Source: Aminipila terrae (GTDB lineage: Bacteria > Bacillota > Clostridia > Peptostreptococcales > Anaerovoracaceae). From it: a DNA stretch of 64,000 nt. Under the pieces are notes generated by a model, which saw only the letters and a program-made list of their open reading frames with translations, searched no databases and was not told where the DNA came from. This document shows, one piece after another, positions 8,265-16,758 of this stretch. Position numbers and translations under genes: made by a program. Positions within the stretch are counted from its first letter, which is position 1. The number at the start of each line of letters is the position of its first letter. The DNA is taken from NCBI RefSeq assembly GCF_010120715.1, contig NZ_CP047591.1, positions 310,001 to 374,000 of the forward strand. The letters are read 5' to 3'.

Positions 8265-10082
8265 TCAACCATCTTTCCCGGCTACCGACAGTACTAAGCC
8301 CGTAGCTACTGCATTTCTTGGCCCCTCAGTCCCTCTTATGTTGGCTCTTCCGGATACGACCCTGTACTGTGCCAGTGCATCCGTAACCAGCTGAGGTATT
8401 TCAAAGTCTAAGGCTGAGCCTCCAACCAGAACTACAAACTGTATGTCCCTGACATTATTGGTAGGACTCACTTTTGTTAAAGCTCTAATAGCATTTGTCA
8501 CAAAAACCCTTTCCTTTGCAGCCTTTCTTATTAGCTTTATTTTCTCGATAGAGTAATTCCCTTCCAGAGGTATCATTTCTCCCTCTTTCAGAATTACAAC
8601 CTTCGCAAACACATTTGCATCCAGAGGTTTCTCAAAGAATTCTACCGTTCCGTCTTCATGCCTGATATGAAACAAGCTTTCTACTTTAGCTAAAGGATAT
8701 TTTTTTATATCTTCCGCCGTATTAAAATCCTGCAATCCCATTTCAGACTGAATCAGCATAGTAGCCATATTCCCTGCACCTGCTAAATGAATGGAAGTTA
8801 TTCTTCCGCTAGGCGTTATAATAGAGGCATCCGTTGATCCAGCCCCCATATCCAGTATGGCAAGGGGCTCACTGGTCCCCGGCGTAGTAAGCGCACCTCT
8901 TATAGCCATATCCGCTTCAACCCCTCCCACTTTAACAGGTACGTTTATTTTATCTGTTAGTTCTGCAGCAATTTTCTCCATCTGAAGTTTATTTGCCTTC
9001 ACCATGGCAGCTATTCCTACTGCACTTTCCTGTGAAAACTCATTGGCTAAGCCACCTTGGACTTTCTGCGGAGTAAAGGTATCCACTGCCAGCAAATCCC
9101 TTATTTTTATACTTTGTGGGTGCTGTCCCGTCAGATTAGACATAACCTGCCTTACTCTTTCCAGCATACCTCCTGCATTGGTTCCTGGTTCACCTTTTAC
9201 ATCCTCTACTTCAGGAACTGTATTTACTACTTCCATGATTTTTTCTGATCCTTCATCAACATCAACTTTGATGGATTTGTGTGAACTTATGATTTCTATG
9301 GTTCCTGCCGGAATTCTTCTTTCCTTTATATCTCCCTCAGGGGTTTTTATTACAACTGCTGAACGATTTCCTATCAGCGCTCTTGCAATGGGTACTACCT
9401 GTTTTGTCTCTTCCGAATCCAGATTGAACATCGTTGCAATCCCGTAAGGATTTGATAAAACTTCAACCACGCTGCCTGCGCCGGCAACTTCAACTGCACA
9501 GAACATTCCAAGGGGGACTTTATCCACAAGTTCCACCTCGTCTACAATAGGAATTTTCTTGTTTAACCTGTTGTTAATCAGGACTCCATCGTCCTTCTGA
9601 ACAATAGCTGCAGTAATATTCTTACTGCCAGAGAACTTATTGATTTCTTCTGCAGCCTTTTCAAAATCTACAGAAGATGGAATCACTACTATGTAGTTTC
9701 TGCCTCCAGTTACGCGGCCTAACTCTGTAATCAGAACTGTTTCACCTGCTCCCACACCCAATCCTCCGGGTGTTTCCGGGTTATGGCCTATCATAGTAGA
9801 TTCTGTAATAATCGTTTCTGTTATGGTTTCCATGGCTACATCTCCGATAACCGGAGCAGCTTCATTTACCCTTATTTCATCCAGATCTTCTAATTTTAAT
9901 CCTGCTTCATCTAAAGCATTTGTGAGTGATTTAAACAATCCACTGATATTAGCTGAGGTTCCTTTTATTCCGGTTGTAGGAACGATACCACTGGCAAGAA
10001 AATCTGCTTTACCATTCTGTATTTTTCCAATAGCTGTTTCTGTAGTAGCATTTCCTATGTCTATACCCGCAATAATCTTCAT
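8265..10082 (-). CDS. pduG: Diol dehydratase reactivase large subunit PduG
   Basis: This 605-residue ATPase has an actin/Hsp70-type nucleotide fold, with the phosphate-1 loop GIDIGNATTETAIG at the N-terminus and a second ILDMGAGSTDASII loop in the C-terminal half. With PduH it reactivates inactivated diol/glycerol dehydratase using ATP. The swivelling-domain region shows the expected GLGVGAGETVLITELG. The start is set at the ATG after GGAGG (10082). An ATG 12 bp upstream lies within that ribosome site. It ends TGA, adjacent to pduH. Confidence 0.96.
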   Translation of the reverse strand: MKIIAGIDIGNATTETAIGKIQNGKADFLASGIVPTTGIKGTSANISGLFKSLTNALDEAGLKLEDLDEIRVNEAAPVIGDVAMETITETIITESTMIGHNPETPGGLGVGAGETVLITELGRVTGGRNYIVVIPSSVDFEKAAEEINKFSGSKNITAAIVQKDDGVLINNRLNKKIPIVDEVELVDKVPLGMFCAVEVAGAGSVVEVLSNPYGIATMFNLDSEETKQVVPIARALIGNRSAVVIKTPEGDIKERRIPAGTIEIISSHKSIKVDVDEGSEKIMEVVNTVPEVEDVKGEPGTNAGGMLERVRQVMSNLTGQHPQSIKIRDLLAVDTFTPQKVQGGLANEFSQESAVGIAAMVKANKLQMEKIAAELTDKINVPVKVGGVEADMAIRGALTTPGTSEPLAILDMGAGSTDASIITPSGRITSIHLAGAGNMATMLIQSEMGLQDFNTAEDIKKYPLAKVESLFHIRHEDGTVEFFEKPLDANVFAKVVILKEGEMIPLEGNYSIEKIKLIRKAAKERVFVTNAIRALTKVSPTNNVRDIQFVVLVGGSALDFEIPQLVTDALAQYRVVSGRANIRGTEGPRNAVATGLVLSVAGKDG

Positions 10083-10109
10083 AAAGTCCTCCATTGGGGC
10101 TAAGAAAAA

Positions 10110-10622
10110 TTAATCTCTCTTAAGTCTCCCTCTTTTTTCATATACTTCTGCTGCTTCTTTCACAAGCTTTGCATTGACTTTGCAGTCATACTTATTTTCT
10201 AATTCTTCTGCAATATCATAAAGCTCCTGTTTCGTTGAACGATATGGTCTCAGTGCATTGTATATTTCCAGAAGCCTGTCATCAGGAACAGCAATCAGTT
10301 CTGCTGCTCTTCTGAGATTTCCTGCAAAGGCATCTCTTCCCACCGATTCCGCAACCTGAGCCTGCATTTCCAAGGTCTCAGGAGCAATTCTCATATCTTC
10401 TGAGGTCAGCTGACCGTTTAAAATCTGATCAAGGTCCATTTCTGCCAGCTTTTTACCCGTTGGGGAATAAATCTGATCTGCCATTTTTTCACCAAGGGGA
10501 TAATTTACTGCGGTAATCTTAGAGGACTGACAGATATCAGCTGTCTTTCCAGCCGCCGGAACACCAGCCATTGCTTTCATAACCTCTTCAACTATTTGTT
10601 TCATCATTATTTCCTGATCCAT
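10110..10622 (-). CDS. pduE: Diol/glycerol dehydratase small (gamma) subunit PduE
   Basis: The 170-residue gamma subunit of B12-dependent dehydratase shows the family patterns LDQILNGQLTSEDMRIAPETL, AAELIAVPDDRLLEIYNALRPYRS and ELENKYDCKVNAKLVKEAAEVYEKRG. Residues 1-20 (MDQEIMMKQIVEEVMKAMAG) are an amphipathic helix with the IVEEVMK motif also found in PduB here, as in compartment targeting peptides. The ribosome site is AGGAGG. It lies 12 bp after pduD. Confidence 0.96.
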   Translation of the reverse strand: MDQEIMMKQIVEEVMKAMAGVPAAGKTADICQSSKITAVNYPLGEKMADQIYSPTGKKLAEMDLDQILNGQLTSEDMRIAPETLEMQAQVAESVGRDAFAGNLRRAAELIAVPDDRLLEIYNALRPYRSTKQELYDIAEELENKYDCKVNAKLVKEAAEVYEKRGRLKRD

Positions 10623-10634
10623 AAAAAGCCCCTC

Positions 10635-11300
10635 CTATTTAAATTCTACTTTTAAAATCTGTGGCTTCTTGTTCATATCCACATGTTCCGTCTCTTTGAT
10701 ATGAAGAAGCGCTGCAATAGCCTGATATTTTGGTCTTGCCATCTGGTCATTTCGAACAGGAACCGGTGAAGGCGATTCACCCTTAGCATACTTTGCCGCA
10801 TTTTTACCAATTTTACGGAATGTATCCAGATCGATAAGCGGTGCCTGCGAGAAAAGCTCAAGGTTAGCAAGAGGGAATAAATCTTTCTGATGAATAACAG
10901 TTGTACCTTTTGACTGAATACCTATACCTATTCCTGAACCACTGATCTTGGCAGAATCATGAGCTACAAAAGAAACATCGGAAGTTCTGTATACTTTTAC
11001 AACCCGGTACTTAACTCCTTCTTCTTCAATACCTGCAATAATCTCTTTAAGTACTTTATCATGAGGGATACCCGTGATTGTTTTTGTCTGATATGTACCA
11101 AATGCAGCTGCTACACCAATGACAACTTCATTTGGTAAAGTTCCCTTCTCTGCATTTCCCATTTCTGTAAGAACAAGCTTACTTTCAGGGTTTGCAGCAG
11201 CTGAAACCACTGGCTTAGTTTCCTGTGAGACTGCATCTATATTCATTTCTTTCAATACATCTTCAATAATGCTCTTTAACATTCTTTCATCAAGTGCCAT
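10635..11300 (-). CDS. pduD: Diol/glycerol dehydratase medium (beta) subunit PduD
   Basis: The 221-residue beta subunit helps bind adenosylcobalamin. Matching patterns are EVVIGVAAAFGTYQTKTI, GIEEEGVKYRVVKVYRTSDVSFVAHDSAK and GSGIGIGIQSKGTTVIHQKDL. The first ~20 residues (LDERMLKSIIEDVLKEMNI) form the expected encapsulation helix, and a variable linker (20-55) follows. The length is near that of Salmonella PduD. AGGAGG precedes the ATG. It lies between pduC and pduE in the usual C-D-E order. Confidence 0.96.
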   Translation of the reverse strand: MALDERMLKSIIEDVLKEMNIDAVSQETKPVVSAAANPESKLVLTEMGNAEKGTLPNEVVIGVAAAFGTYQTKTITGIPHDKVLKEIIAGIEEEGVKYRVVKVYRTSDVSFVAHDSAKISGSGIGIGIQSKGTTVIHQKDLFPLANLELFSQAPLIDLDTFRKIGKNAAKYAKGESPSPVPVRNDQMARPKYQAIAALLHIKETEHVDMNKKPQILKVEFK

Positions 11301-11311
11301 ACTTCCACCTC

Positions 11312-12979
11312 CTATTTCACATCTTCTGGACTGACAGCATTAGGAATATTTTTAATTTGTTCCCATCTGGCATCACTGATCTGATATCCTGTTTGTGGCC
11401 CACGATAATCATTAGGATAGTTTACTGCGCTTATAACATGGAACTTATCATCCAGAATGGCAGATGTATGTAAATAGTCACCAGCAACTCTCTGCTTAAG
11501 CATCTTAAATATACTGTCAGCAACATCTGGGAATCCAGCTCCGTTCAGTGCCTTGACAAAATCTACACCTGTTATTTTCCTTGCCATCATGTCTTCAATA
11601 GCCTTAATATCTGCGGCCTGATCACGATCTGGCATATCCTGGCTTCCATGGGCATAAGTAGCACACTCAACTTCCTCATCCGTTACTTCAGGAAGTCCCA
11701 GTTCTCTGAACAGCCCCTGCATAACTCTTGCTGCCTTATTTCTTGCTGCTACAACTTCTTCTTCATTAACTGGCTGAAGACCACCGTCAATTTTCAAATC
11801 CCTCTGGATAATGTTCCAGTCGTCATAATCTTCAGCATCCCAGTTTGACCCTGCAAACATATTGTCATAGTTTGGAGTGGAACTGTAACCGGAACAGATA
11901 AAATCTGTTCCCGGAACCATCTGCATCAGGGATCGGGCACATCGTCTTAAATCTGAATGGGTAAAGGTCTGGTCATTTGATGACGCACATTCCAGATCAA
12001 GAGCCATAGCGATCAGATTCTCAGCTAAAATAGCCCGTATTCCTCCTGGAACACCGCCGGGAACACCCACACAGCTTACGGAACCATTCTGGATTCCCTG
12101 AACGCCTGCTCCTTTTGTTATATAAAGGCATCGGGCTTCTAAATAAAGCATGGACTTACCTTCCGCATATCCCATCTGTACTTCTGACCCTGTGCCGGAT
12201 GTGAAACGCATTTTCAGACCTCTTGATGCATAACTTGATGCCAGAAATGTCTTTGAGTACGGAGTATCATCTCCATCCATAAATACTGGTTCCGTACCAT
12301 ATACTGAAACAGTTTCTGCATATGTAGTAAAACCTCTCATACCCATGATCAGTTCCGTAGCTTCTTCTACTGCGCACTGGGTAAGAATTCCAGGCCTGCC
12401 TACCTGTGCTCCAATAAAGATGCCCATGGCATTAAACGGAGCAAGTCTTGCGACTCCTACTGTAGTTTCCTGCTCGTCAAAACCTCTTAATGCAGCTTCT
12501 GCAGCATCTGCAGCAATCTGCACAAAAGAGTCTTTTACATTTGTCACGTGACACTGATTGCTCGGAATGAGTCTGGCTCTCATTTTGGTTACAGCCATCA
12601 TCATCTCCAGAACGGTCATTTTGCCAACCACTTCAACAATCTTTGCAGGTGTCATGGATAAAGTTAAATCTAATATTTCTTTTCGTGGTACATTAATGTC
12701 ACACAATTTTCTTGCTATTTCCAATGAATCCATAGCCATTACTTTTTCTGCATTTGCAGCTTTTATTGCATAGTCTGCTATGAAGGTATCCAACATATCG
12801 AAATCAGCTCTTGCTTTTCCGTCTAATTCTACAATTTTTCCATCCTGAACTTTAATACTTGGTTTAGGATCGAAAGGACTGTTCATTGCAATCAAACCAA
12901 CTTCTGGCCATTCTGTTACAAAACCATCCTGATTGACCGGCCTTTTGGCTAATACTTCAAATCTTTTTGATCTTTTCAT
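11312..12979 (-). CDS. pduC: B12-dependent diol/glycerol dehydratase large (alpha) subunit PduC
   Basis: The 555-residue TIM-barrel subunit converts 1,2-propanediol to propionaldehyde or glycerol to 3-hydroxypropionaldehyde by radical chemistry. Active-site residues known from the Klebsiella enzyme are all in place with a one-residue offset: Gln142 and His144 (NQCHVT), Glu171 (EQETTVG), Glu222, Gln297 (VQGIQNG), Asp336 (SSNDQTF) and Ser363 (ICSGYSS). These residues do not distinguish diol from glycerol preference. The pdu-type neighbours favour propanediol use. The start ATG follows GGAAGGAG. Confidence 0.97.
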   Translation of the reverse strand: MKRSKRFEVLAKRPVNQDGFVTEWPEVGLIAMNSPFDPKPSIKVQDGKIVELDGKARADFDMLDTFIADYAIKAANAEKVMAMDSLEIARKLCDINVPRKEILDLTLSMTPAKIVEVVGKMTVLEMMMAVTKMRARLIPSNQCHVTNVKDSFVQIAADAAEAALRGFDEQETTVGVARLAPFNAMGIFIGAQVGRPGILTQCAVEEATELIMGMRGFTTYAETVSVYGTEPVFMDGDDTPYSKTFLASSYASRGLKMRFTSGTGSEVQMGYAEGKSMLYLEARCLYITKGAGVQGIQNGSVSCVGVPGGVPGGIRAILAENLIAMALDLECASSNDQTFTHSDLRRCARSLMQMVPGTDFICSGYSSTPNYDNMFAGSNWDAEDYDDWNIIQRDLKIDGGLQPVNEEEVVAARNKAARVMQGLFRELGLPEVTDEEVECATYAHGSQDMPDRDQAADIKAIEDMMARKITGVDFVKALNGAGFPDVADSIFKMLKQRVAGDYLHTSAILDDKFHVISAVNYPNDYRGPQTGYQISDARWEQIKNIPNAVSPEDVK

Positions 12980-12999
12980 TCTCTTGCTCCTTCCTTATC

Positions 13000-13791
13000 T
13001 TATATGATGTATGGTGTTGTTGTTGAATTTAATGGTCCATCATCTAAAGTCCCAAGTAACTGCATACCTACATCTCTGGCTGCAATAATTGCCTGCTTCA
13101 CAGCACCGGAATCTCCTGAGAACTGTAAAATAACTTCATTTGAATAGCTGGTGCCCCCATTAGCAGGACTGGCATATCCAACTACATCAACAGTTGCCGC
13201 TTTAACTGCTGTATCTGCAAGTACCACACCTATGGCTGCCGGTGCCCCCACCGTAATACCAAATGATTTTCCAATTGGCGCTCCAAATGCTTTATTTAAA
13301 GCGTAGCTTGCTCTGGCTGTATACTGGAATTCAAGATGGCCTGCTGCATTACCATATACATCGCCAAAAGTTCTGTCCAGATCTTTCAGACACACTTCAA
13401 CAGCTCTTCTTACATCAGATACATCTTCAGCTCCAAAGATAATCAGTGAACCGTGTCCTGCGCCGCCCTCCGTATCTCTTGGAAGCTCAATTTTTAAAAT
13501 ATCACTGTTTGTAGCTTTAACAGCCTCGTCTGCAGCAAAGATCTGGGGGCCTGCTCCTGTTCTTCCCCCTACAATACCAATTGAACGGTACTTGGCATCA
13601 ATGTCCATTTTTTCATGAATCTGATGGTCCACATTAGCAATAACTAAACCTATGGTGTGTCCAATGGCAGTTCCAACAAATTCTGTCAGTCCGCAGCAGC
13701 CTGCCGTACAAGCACCTGAAGCTGGCATCTCATTGGTATCAACCTTCTTCATCACTTCTTCAACAATCTTGCTCATCAATTCATCTTTCAT
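13000..13791 (-). CDS. pduB: PduB-type tandem BMC (BMC-T) shell protein, first gene of the operon
   Basis: The 263-residue product has two BMC domains forming a gated trimeric pseudohexamer: VGTAIGHTIGLVIANVDHQI ... and KSFGITVGAPAAIGVVLADTAVKAATVD. The N-terminus MKDELMSKIVEEVMKKVD carries the same IVEEVMK helix as the dehydratase subunits. In PduB the N-terminal extension is known to tie shell to enzyme core. The ribosome site is GGAGG. As the first gene it sits ~130 nt from a possible -10 box. No pduA lies upstream, unlike in enterobacteria. Confidence 0.93.
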   Translation of the reverse strand: MKDELMSKIVEEVMKKVDTNEMPASGACTAGCCGLTEFVGTAIGHTIGLVIANVDHQIHEKMDIDAKYRSIGIVGGRTGAGPQIFAADEAVKATNSDILKIELPRDTEGGAGHGSLIIFGAEDVSDVRRAVEVCLKDLDRTFGDVYGNAAGHLEFQYTARASYALNKAFGAPIGKSFGITVGAPAAIGVVLADTAVKAATVDVVGYASPANGGTSYSNEVILQFSGDSGAVKQAIIAARDVGMQLLGTLDDGPLNSTTTPYII

Positions 13792-14124
13792 CTAAAATAC
13801 CTCCATATTAGATTTTTATATATTGCAATACTTTTATTGAATATAAAAACTAATTCAACGCTGACTTGCAATTTTTTATCAGCATTCCCTATGTCTTCTG
13901 ATTTCAGGTGCTCTGCTATTACTGGGTATTATATTAAAAGAAAAATAAAAACACGATGGATTTTCTTGATGATGTCATGTAATATATTGTTTAAAAATTT
14001 CTAAACTGTCCATAAGGAATTTTTTGACCTGCAATAATTATCAATGTACTTTCTTGTTATTTCAGGTTTAAAAATTACAGGCATATTTTCTTAAATTCAG
14101 AAATTTTTCTTTATGTTTTTGTCA
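13792..14124 (-). promoter_or_regulatory. Upstream region of the pdu operon
   Basis: This non-coding stretch lies between pduB and the regulator genes. On the minus strand a TATAAT box is seen (plus-strand 13928-13933) with no good -35 element, as expected for an activator-dependent promoter. The 9-mer ACCTGAAAT occurs twice in the same orientation on the minus strand (13901-13909 and 14059-14067), but its meaning is unknown. I see no cobalamin riboswitch signature and no open reading frame. Confidence 0.4.
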
Positions 14125-14167
14125 AAAAAAAACACACCATACTTTATAAAAAAGTACCGTGTGTTTT
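14125..14167 (-). terminator. Intrinsic terminator after the AraC-type regulator gene
   Basis: The minus strand reads an imperfect hairpin with arms ACACACGGTACTTT and AAAGTATGGTGTGT, mismatched only at a central pair, followed by a run of T. It lies just downstream of the regulator gene ending at 14180 and should insulate the pdu promoter from it. Confidence 0.75.
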
Positions 14168-14179
14168 ATATTTATTTTG

Positions 14180-15223
14180 TTATAAAAACTGCTCCCTATA
14201 CTCTGTAGGAGTTACACCTACCTTCTTTTTAAATGCCTTACTAAAATAATTCGTCTCATTATAAGACAGCTCATAAGCTATATTTATAATCGGCATTGTT
14301 GTATATCGTAACATTTCTTTGGCTAATTCAATCCTGCTGTCCGTAACGTATGTAATAAAATTTCGTTTGGTTGCTTTCTTAAATAATTTACTGAAATAAC
14401 AGGAACTCATATTTATGTATTCCGCTGCTTCCTCCAGGGTAATACCGCCTTTTATGTTTCTGTCTATGAAATTTAAAACTTTAATTACATCATCCGTATA
14501 ATAATAGTCTTGGTCTAACTCATCAAATAATTGGGTGATAACATCGGTAATCAATAAATAAGTATTATATCTTAGCCCATACTTATCAAACTTTAACTTC
14601 ACTTCCCGAGTGACTGTATTCAGCATCTCGGTTATACCCAGTTTATATTCCACCGCTATATCTGTAATGCCCTGAAGGTATCCCACTACCATATCACATC
14701 GCTCATTGATATCATTCTCTTCATCATATACAACATCCAGATAAATTTTTGCCACATCAATGCATTTCTTATATAAATGGGCTCTTATGCCTGCTTTTAA
14801 TTGCTTTATTGCCTCATCAGTCCGGGTATGTTTTTCTTCATCTATTTCTATATCTCTTTTGATGATATAGGGTCTTGCTGCAGATAATAATAAATCCGGG
14901 CTGAAAGGTTTTAATAAATACCCATCTGCTTTTAATTTTAGAACCGTATGAGCTACTTCCCGTTCACTCTTTGCTGTTGTCAGAATTATTCCGGTTTTGG
15001 GATTCTTGTGCTTGGCAAAGTTGACCATCTTCATTAGCTTTATACCTGAATAAGCCATATTTGATATAATCAGATCAATCTTGCTTTCACATAGCATGCT
15101 AAATGCCTCGTCATTGTTGTCTGCCTCATAAACATAATCAATAGAATCGAAATTTCTGTTTAAAACTTCCCTTGTAACATGTCTTTCAATCCTATCATTA
15201 TCGACCACAAGTACTTTACACAT
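14180..15223 (-). CDS. Atypical response regulator with AraC-type DNA-binding domain (phosphoacceptor Asp replaced by Asn)
   Basis: Numbered from the ATG at 15223 (347 aa). Residues 1-~115 are a CheY-like receiver, and the last ~100 residues are an AraC/XylS domain with two helix-turn-helices (EAAEYINMSSCYFSKLFKKA; INIAYELSYNETNYFSKAFKKKVG). The middle is helical. The residue that is normally the phosphorylated Asp is Asn55 (DLIISNMAYSG, codon AAT). The acidic pocket is weakened (Asp8-Asn9-Asp10), while Thr and Lys switch residues remain (ILTTAK, LLKPF). It probably activates the adjacent pdu operon. The start is set by GGAGG. An ATG 6 bp upstream is too close to that site. Confidence 0.88.
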   Translation of the reverse strand: MCKVLVVDNDRIERHVTREVLNRNFDSIDYVYEADNNDEAFSMLCESKIDLIISNMAYSGIKLMKMVNFAKHKNPKTGIILTTAKSEREVAHTVLKLKADGYLLKPFSPDLLLSAARPYIIKRDIEIDEEKHTRTDEAIKQLKAGIRAHLYKKCIDVAKIYLDVVYDEENDINERCDMVVGYLQGITDIAVEYKLGITEMLNTVTREVKLKFDKYGLRYNTYLLITDVITQLFDELDQDYYYTDDVIKVLNFIDRNIKGGITLEEAAEYINMSSCYFSKLFKKATKRNFITYVTDSRIELAKEMLRYTTMPIINIAYELSYNETNYFSKAFKKKVGVTPTEYREQFL

Positions 15224-15254
15224 CTTCATACCTCCAAGTGTTCAGACATCACAA

Positions 15255-16505
15255 TTATTTTACTAAATTACTTTTGACAGGTAATTTTAATTTTACAATG
15301 GTACCCGTACCATCTGGTACATTTTCTATGATTAATCTATACTTTTTCCCAAACAATCCGATTAAACTTTTATTAATATTATATAAATCATATCTGTCTA
15401 TTTCTGCCATCATGGCAAAATCTTCATTGATTATATTTTCAATGGTATCTCTTGAAATCCCAAATCCATTATCTTCTATAGATACCACCAGATCTCCTCC
15501 TTTTTGTAAACAGGTAATTTTTATAATGCCTCCTTCTTTTCTCGGTTCAACAGCATATTCAACGGAGTTTTCTACGATTGGCTGTATCATCATATATGGG
15601 CAGGCCACACTGTAAAAGTCTTCTTCCACATCAATTTCGTACCTTAATCTGTCCTCCAGGCGTATGCGCTGCATCTTCAGATAGTTTTCTACATAGGTAA
15701 GTTCTTCACCTAAAGTACTTATCTGGCTGTTTCTTTTTTCTGATGTATACCGGAGCATATCCGATAAAACATAAATGGCATTCTCTGTTTTTTTAGCATC
15801 TTCAATATATGCCAATCTGGAAATTACACTAAGACTTGAAAAGAGTGATACCGACTTTAGAGCACCAGTTGAAATACACTGTTGATTTTCTCTTAAACTC
15901 TTTTCCAGTTCAACTCTCCTGCTTTTTTCTTCCAATACTTCAGAACTTTTAAGTTCTAACTCCTCTCTGACCCGTTTTAAATGTCCCTGTTCCATTAAAC
16001 TGCAGGCATGTTCAAACATTAGGGTCACTACGGCTTCAATCCGGTTAAAAGAAATACTTCTCACTTTTGTATAGGTTTCAACAAGTTCAGATTTGTCTTT
16101 CCAGTTGGATTTTCTGTCAATTACCTTTTCCAATTCTCTTTCAGTATCAGCATCTTCATAATTTGTACTAATCTGTCCTCCCATTATGGCCCCGTAATAA
16201 TCACCTTCATACATAAGAGGAACTGCGAAATCTATCAATCCCGCATGGCATATATAAATATGAGGCTTTCCTGAAATAGCCGCATGCAGTCCGCCATGAG
16301 CATCACATTGATAACATAACCCCATGAATTCAGGATATTTCCGGCCTCTGGCGCAGAACTCTGTAAACCCGCTTTGTTTCGTTACGGGATTACCTTTATA
16401 ATCAACTGCAATAAAAGCCATTCCCACTGCTTCTGCAAAATTGTCCTGCATTTCCTGTAGAGCATCAATATCCACTATATCATAGATTGATTTGATTATT
16501 TCCAT
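15255..16505 (-). CDS. PocR-domain sensor of LytS-type kinase architecture, lacking the phosphoacceptor His
   Basis: The product (416 aa from ATG 16505, after GGGGGAGG) begins with a PocR ligand-binding domain (~residues 10-165) containing the family cysteines in FCARGRKYPEFMGLCYQC and HIYICHAG. A coiled region (~165-210) follows, then a LytS-like His_kinase/HATPase module. ATP-binding boxes are kept (QPIVENSVEYA and IEDNGFGIS). However, the normal PHFLFN box reads SVSLFSSL, with Val219 where His should be. There is no histidine at all from about residue 176 to the end. PocR domains sense propanediol-type ligands in pdu regulation. It lies 31 bp upstream of its partner gene. Confidence 0.88.
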   Translation of the reverse strand: MEIIKSIYDIVDIDALQEMQDNFAEAVGMAFIAVDYKGNPVTKQSGFTEFCARGRKYPEFMGLCYQCDAHGGLHAAISGKPHIYICHAGLIDFAVPLMYEGDYYGAIMGGQISTNYEDADTERELEKVIDRKSNWKDKSELVETYTKVRSISFNRIEAVVTLMFEHACSLMEQGHLKRVREELELKSSEVLEEKSRRVELEKSLRENQQCISTGALKSVSLFSSLSVISRLAYIEDAKKTENAIYVLSDMLRYTSEKRNSQISTLGEELTYVENYLKMQRIRLEDRLRYEIDVEEDFYSVACPYMMIQPIVENSVEYAVEPRKEGGIIKITCLQKGGDLVVSIEDNGFGISRDTIENIINEDFAMMAEIDRYDLYNINKSLIGLFGKKYRLIIENVPDGTGTIVKLKLPVKSNLVK

Positions 16506-16705
16506 TTTCCTCCCCCTATTCACTTGTTTTATCTATTCAAAATGTATCGAGGATTACAATCCATTTTTATCATGTAATGTATATTTAATATTATAACAAA
16601 AAAATACCTTTCCACAATGTATAAAGAATGCCTGAAAGGGTAATTTTTTGTCTGATTGATTCTTTTATTTTAAATTTGATATCTTAGTTTTTTATTTATA
16701 TATAA

Positions 16706-16748
16706 AAAATCACGTAAGAAAATTTCTTATTTTTCCTACGTGATTTAT
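16706..16748 (-). terminator. Terminator downstream of ctpA
   Basis: The arms AAATCACGTA and TACGTGATTT flank A/T-rich inner pairs. The minus strand continues into a run of six T. It lies 11 bp past the ctpA stop. Confidence 0.75.
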
Positions 16749-16758
16749 AATTCGTTTC

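Noticed and set aside
13792..14124. Cobalamin riboswitch before the pdu operon
   Set aside because: I looked for the B12-box and its surrounding stems and did not find them. The leader is only about 130 nt.
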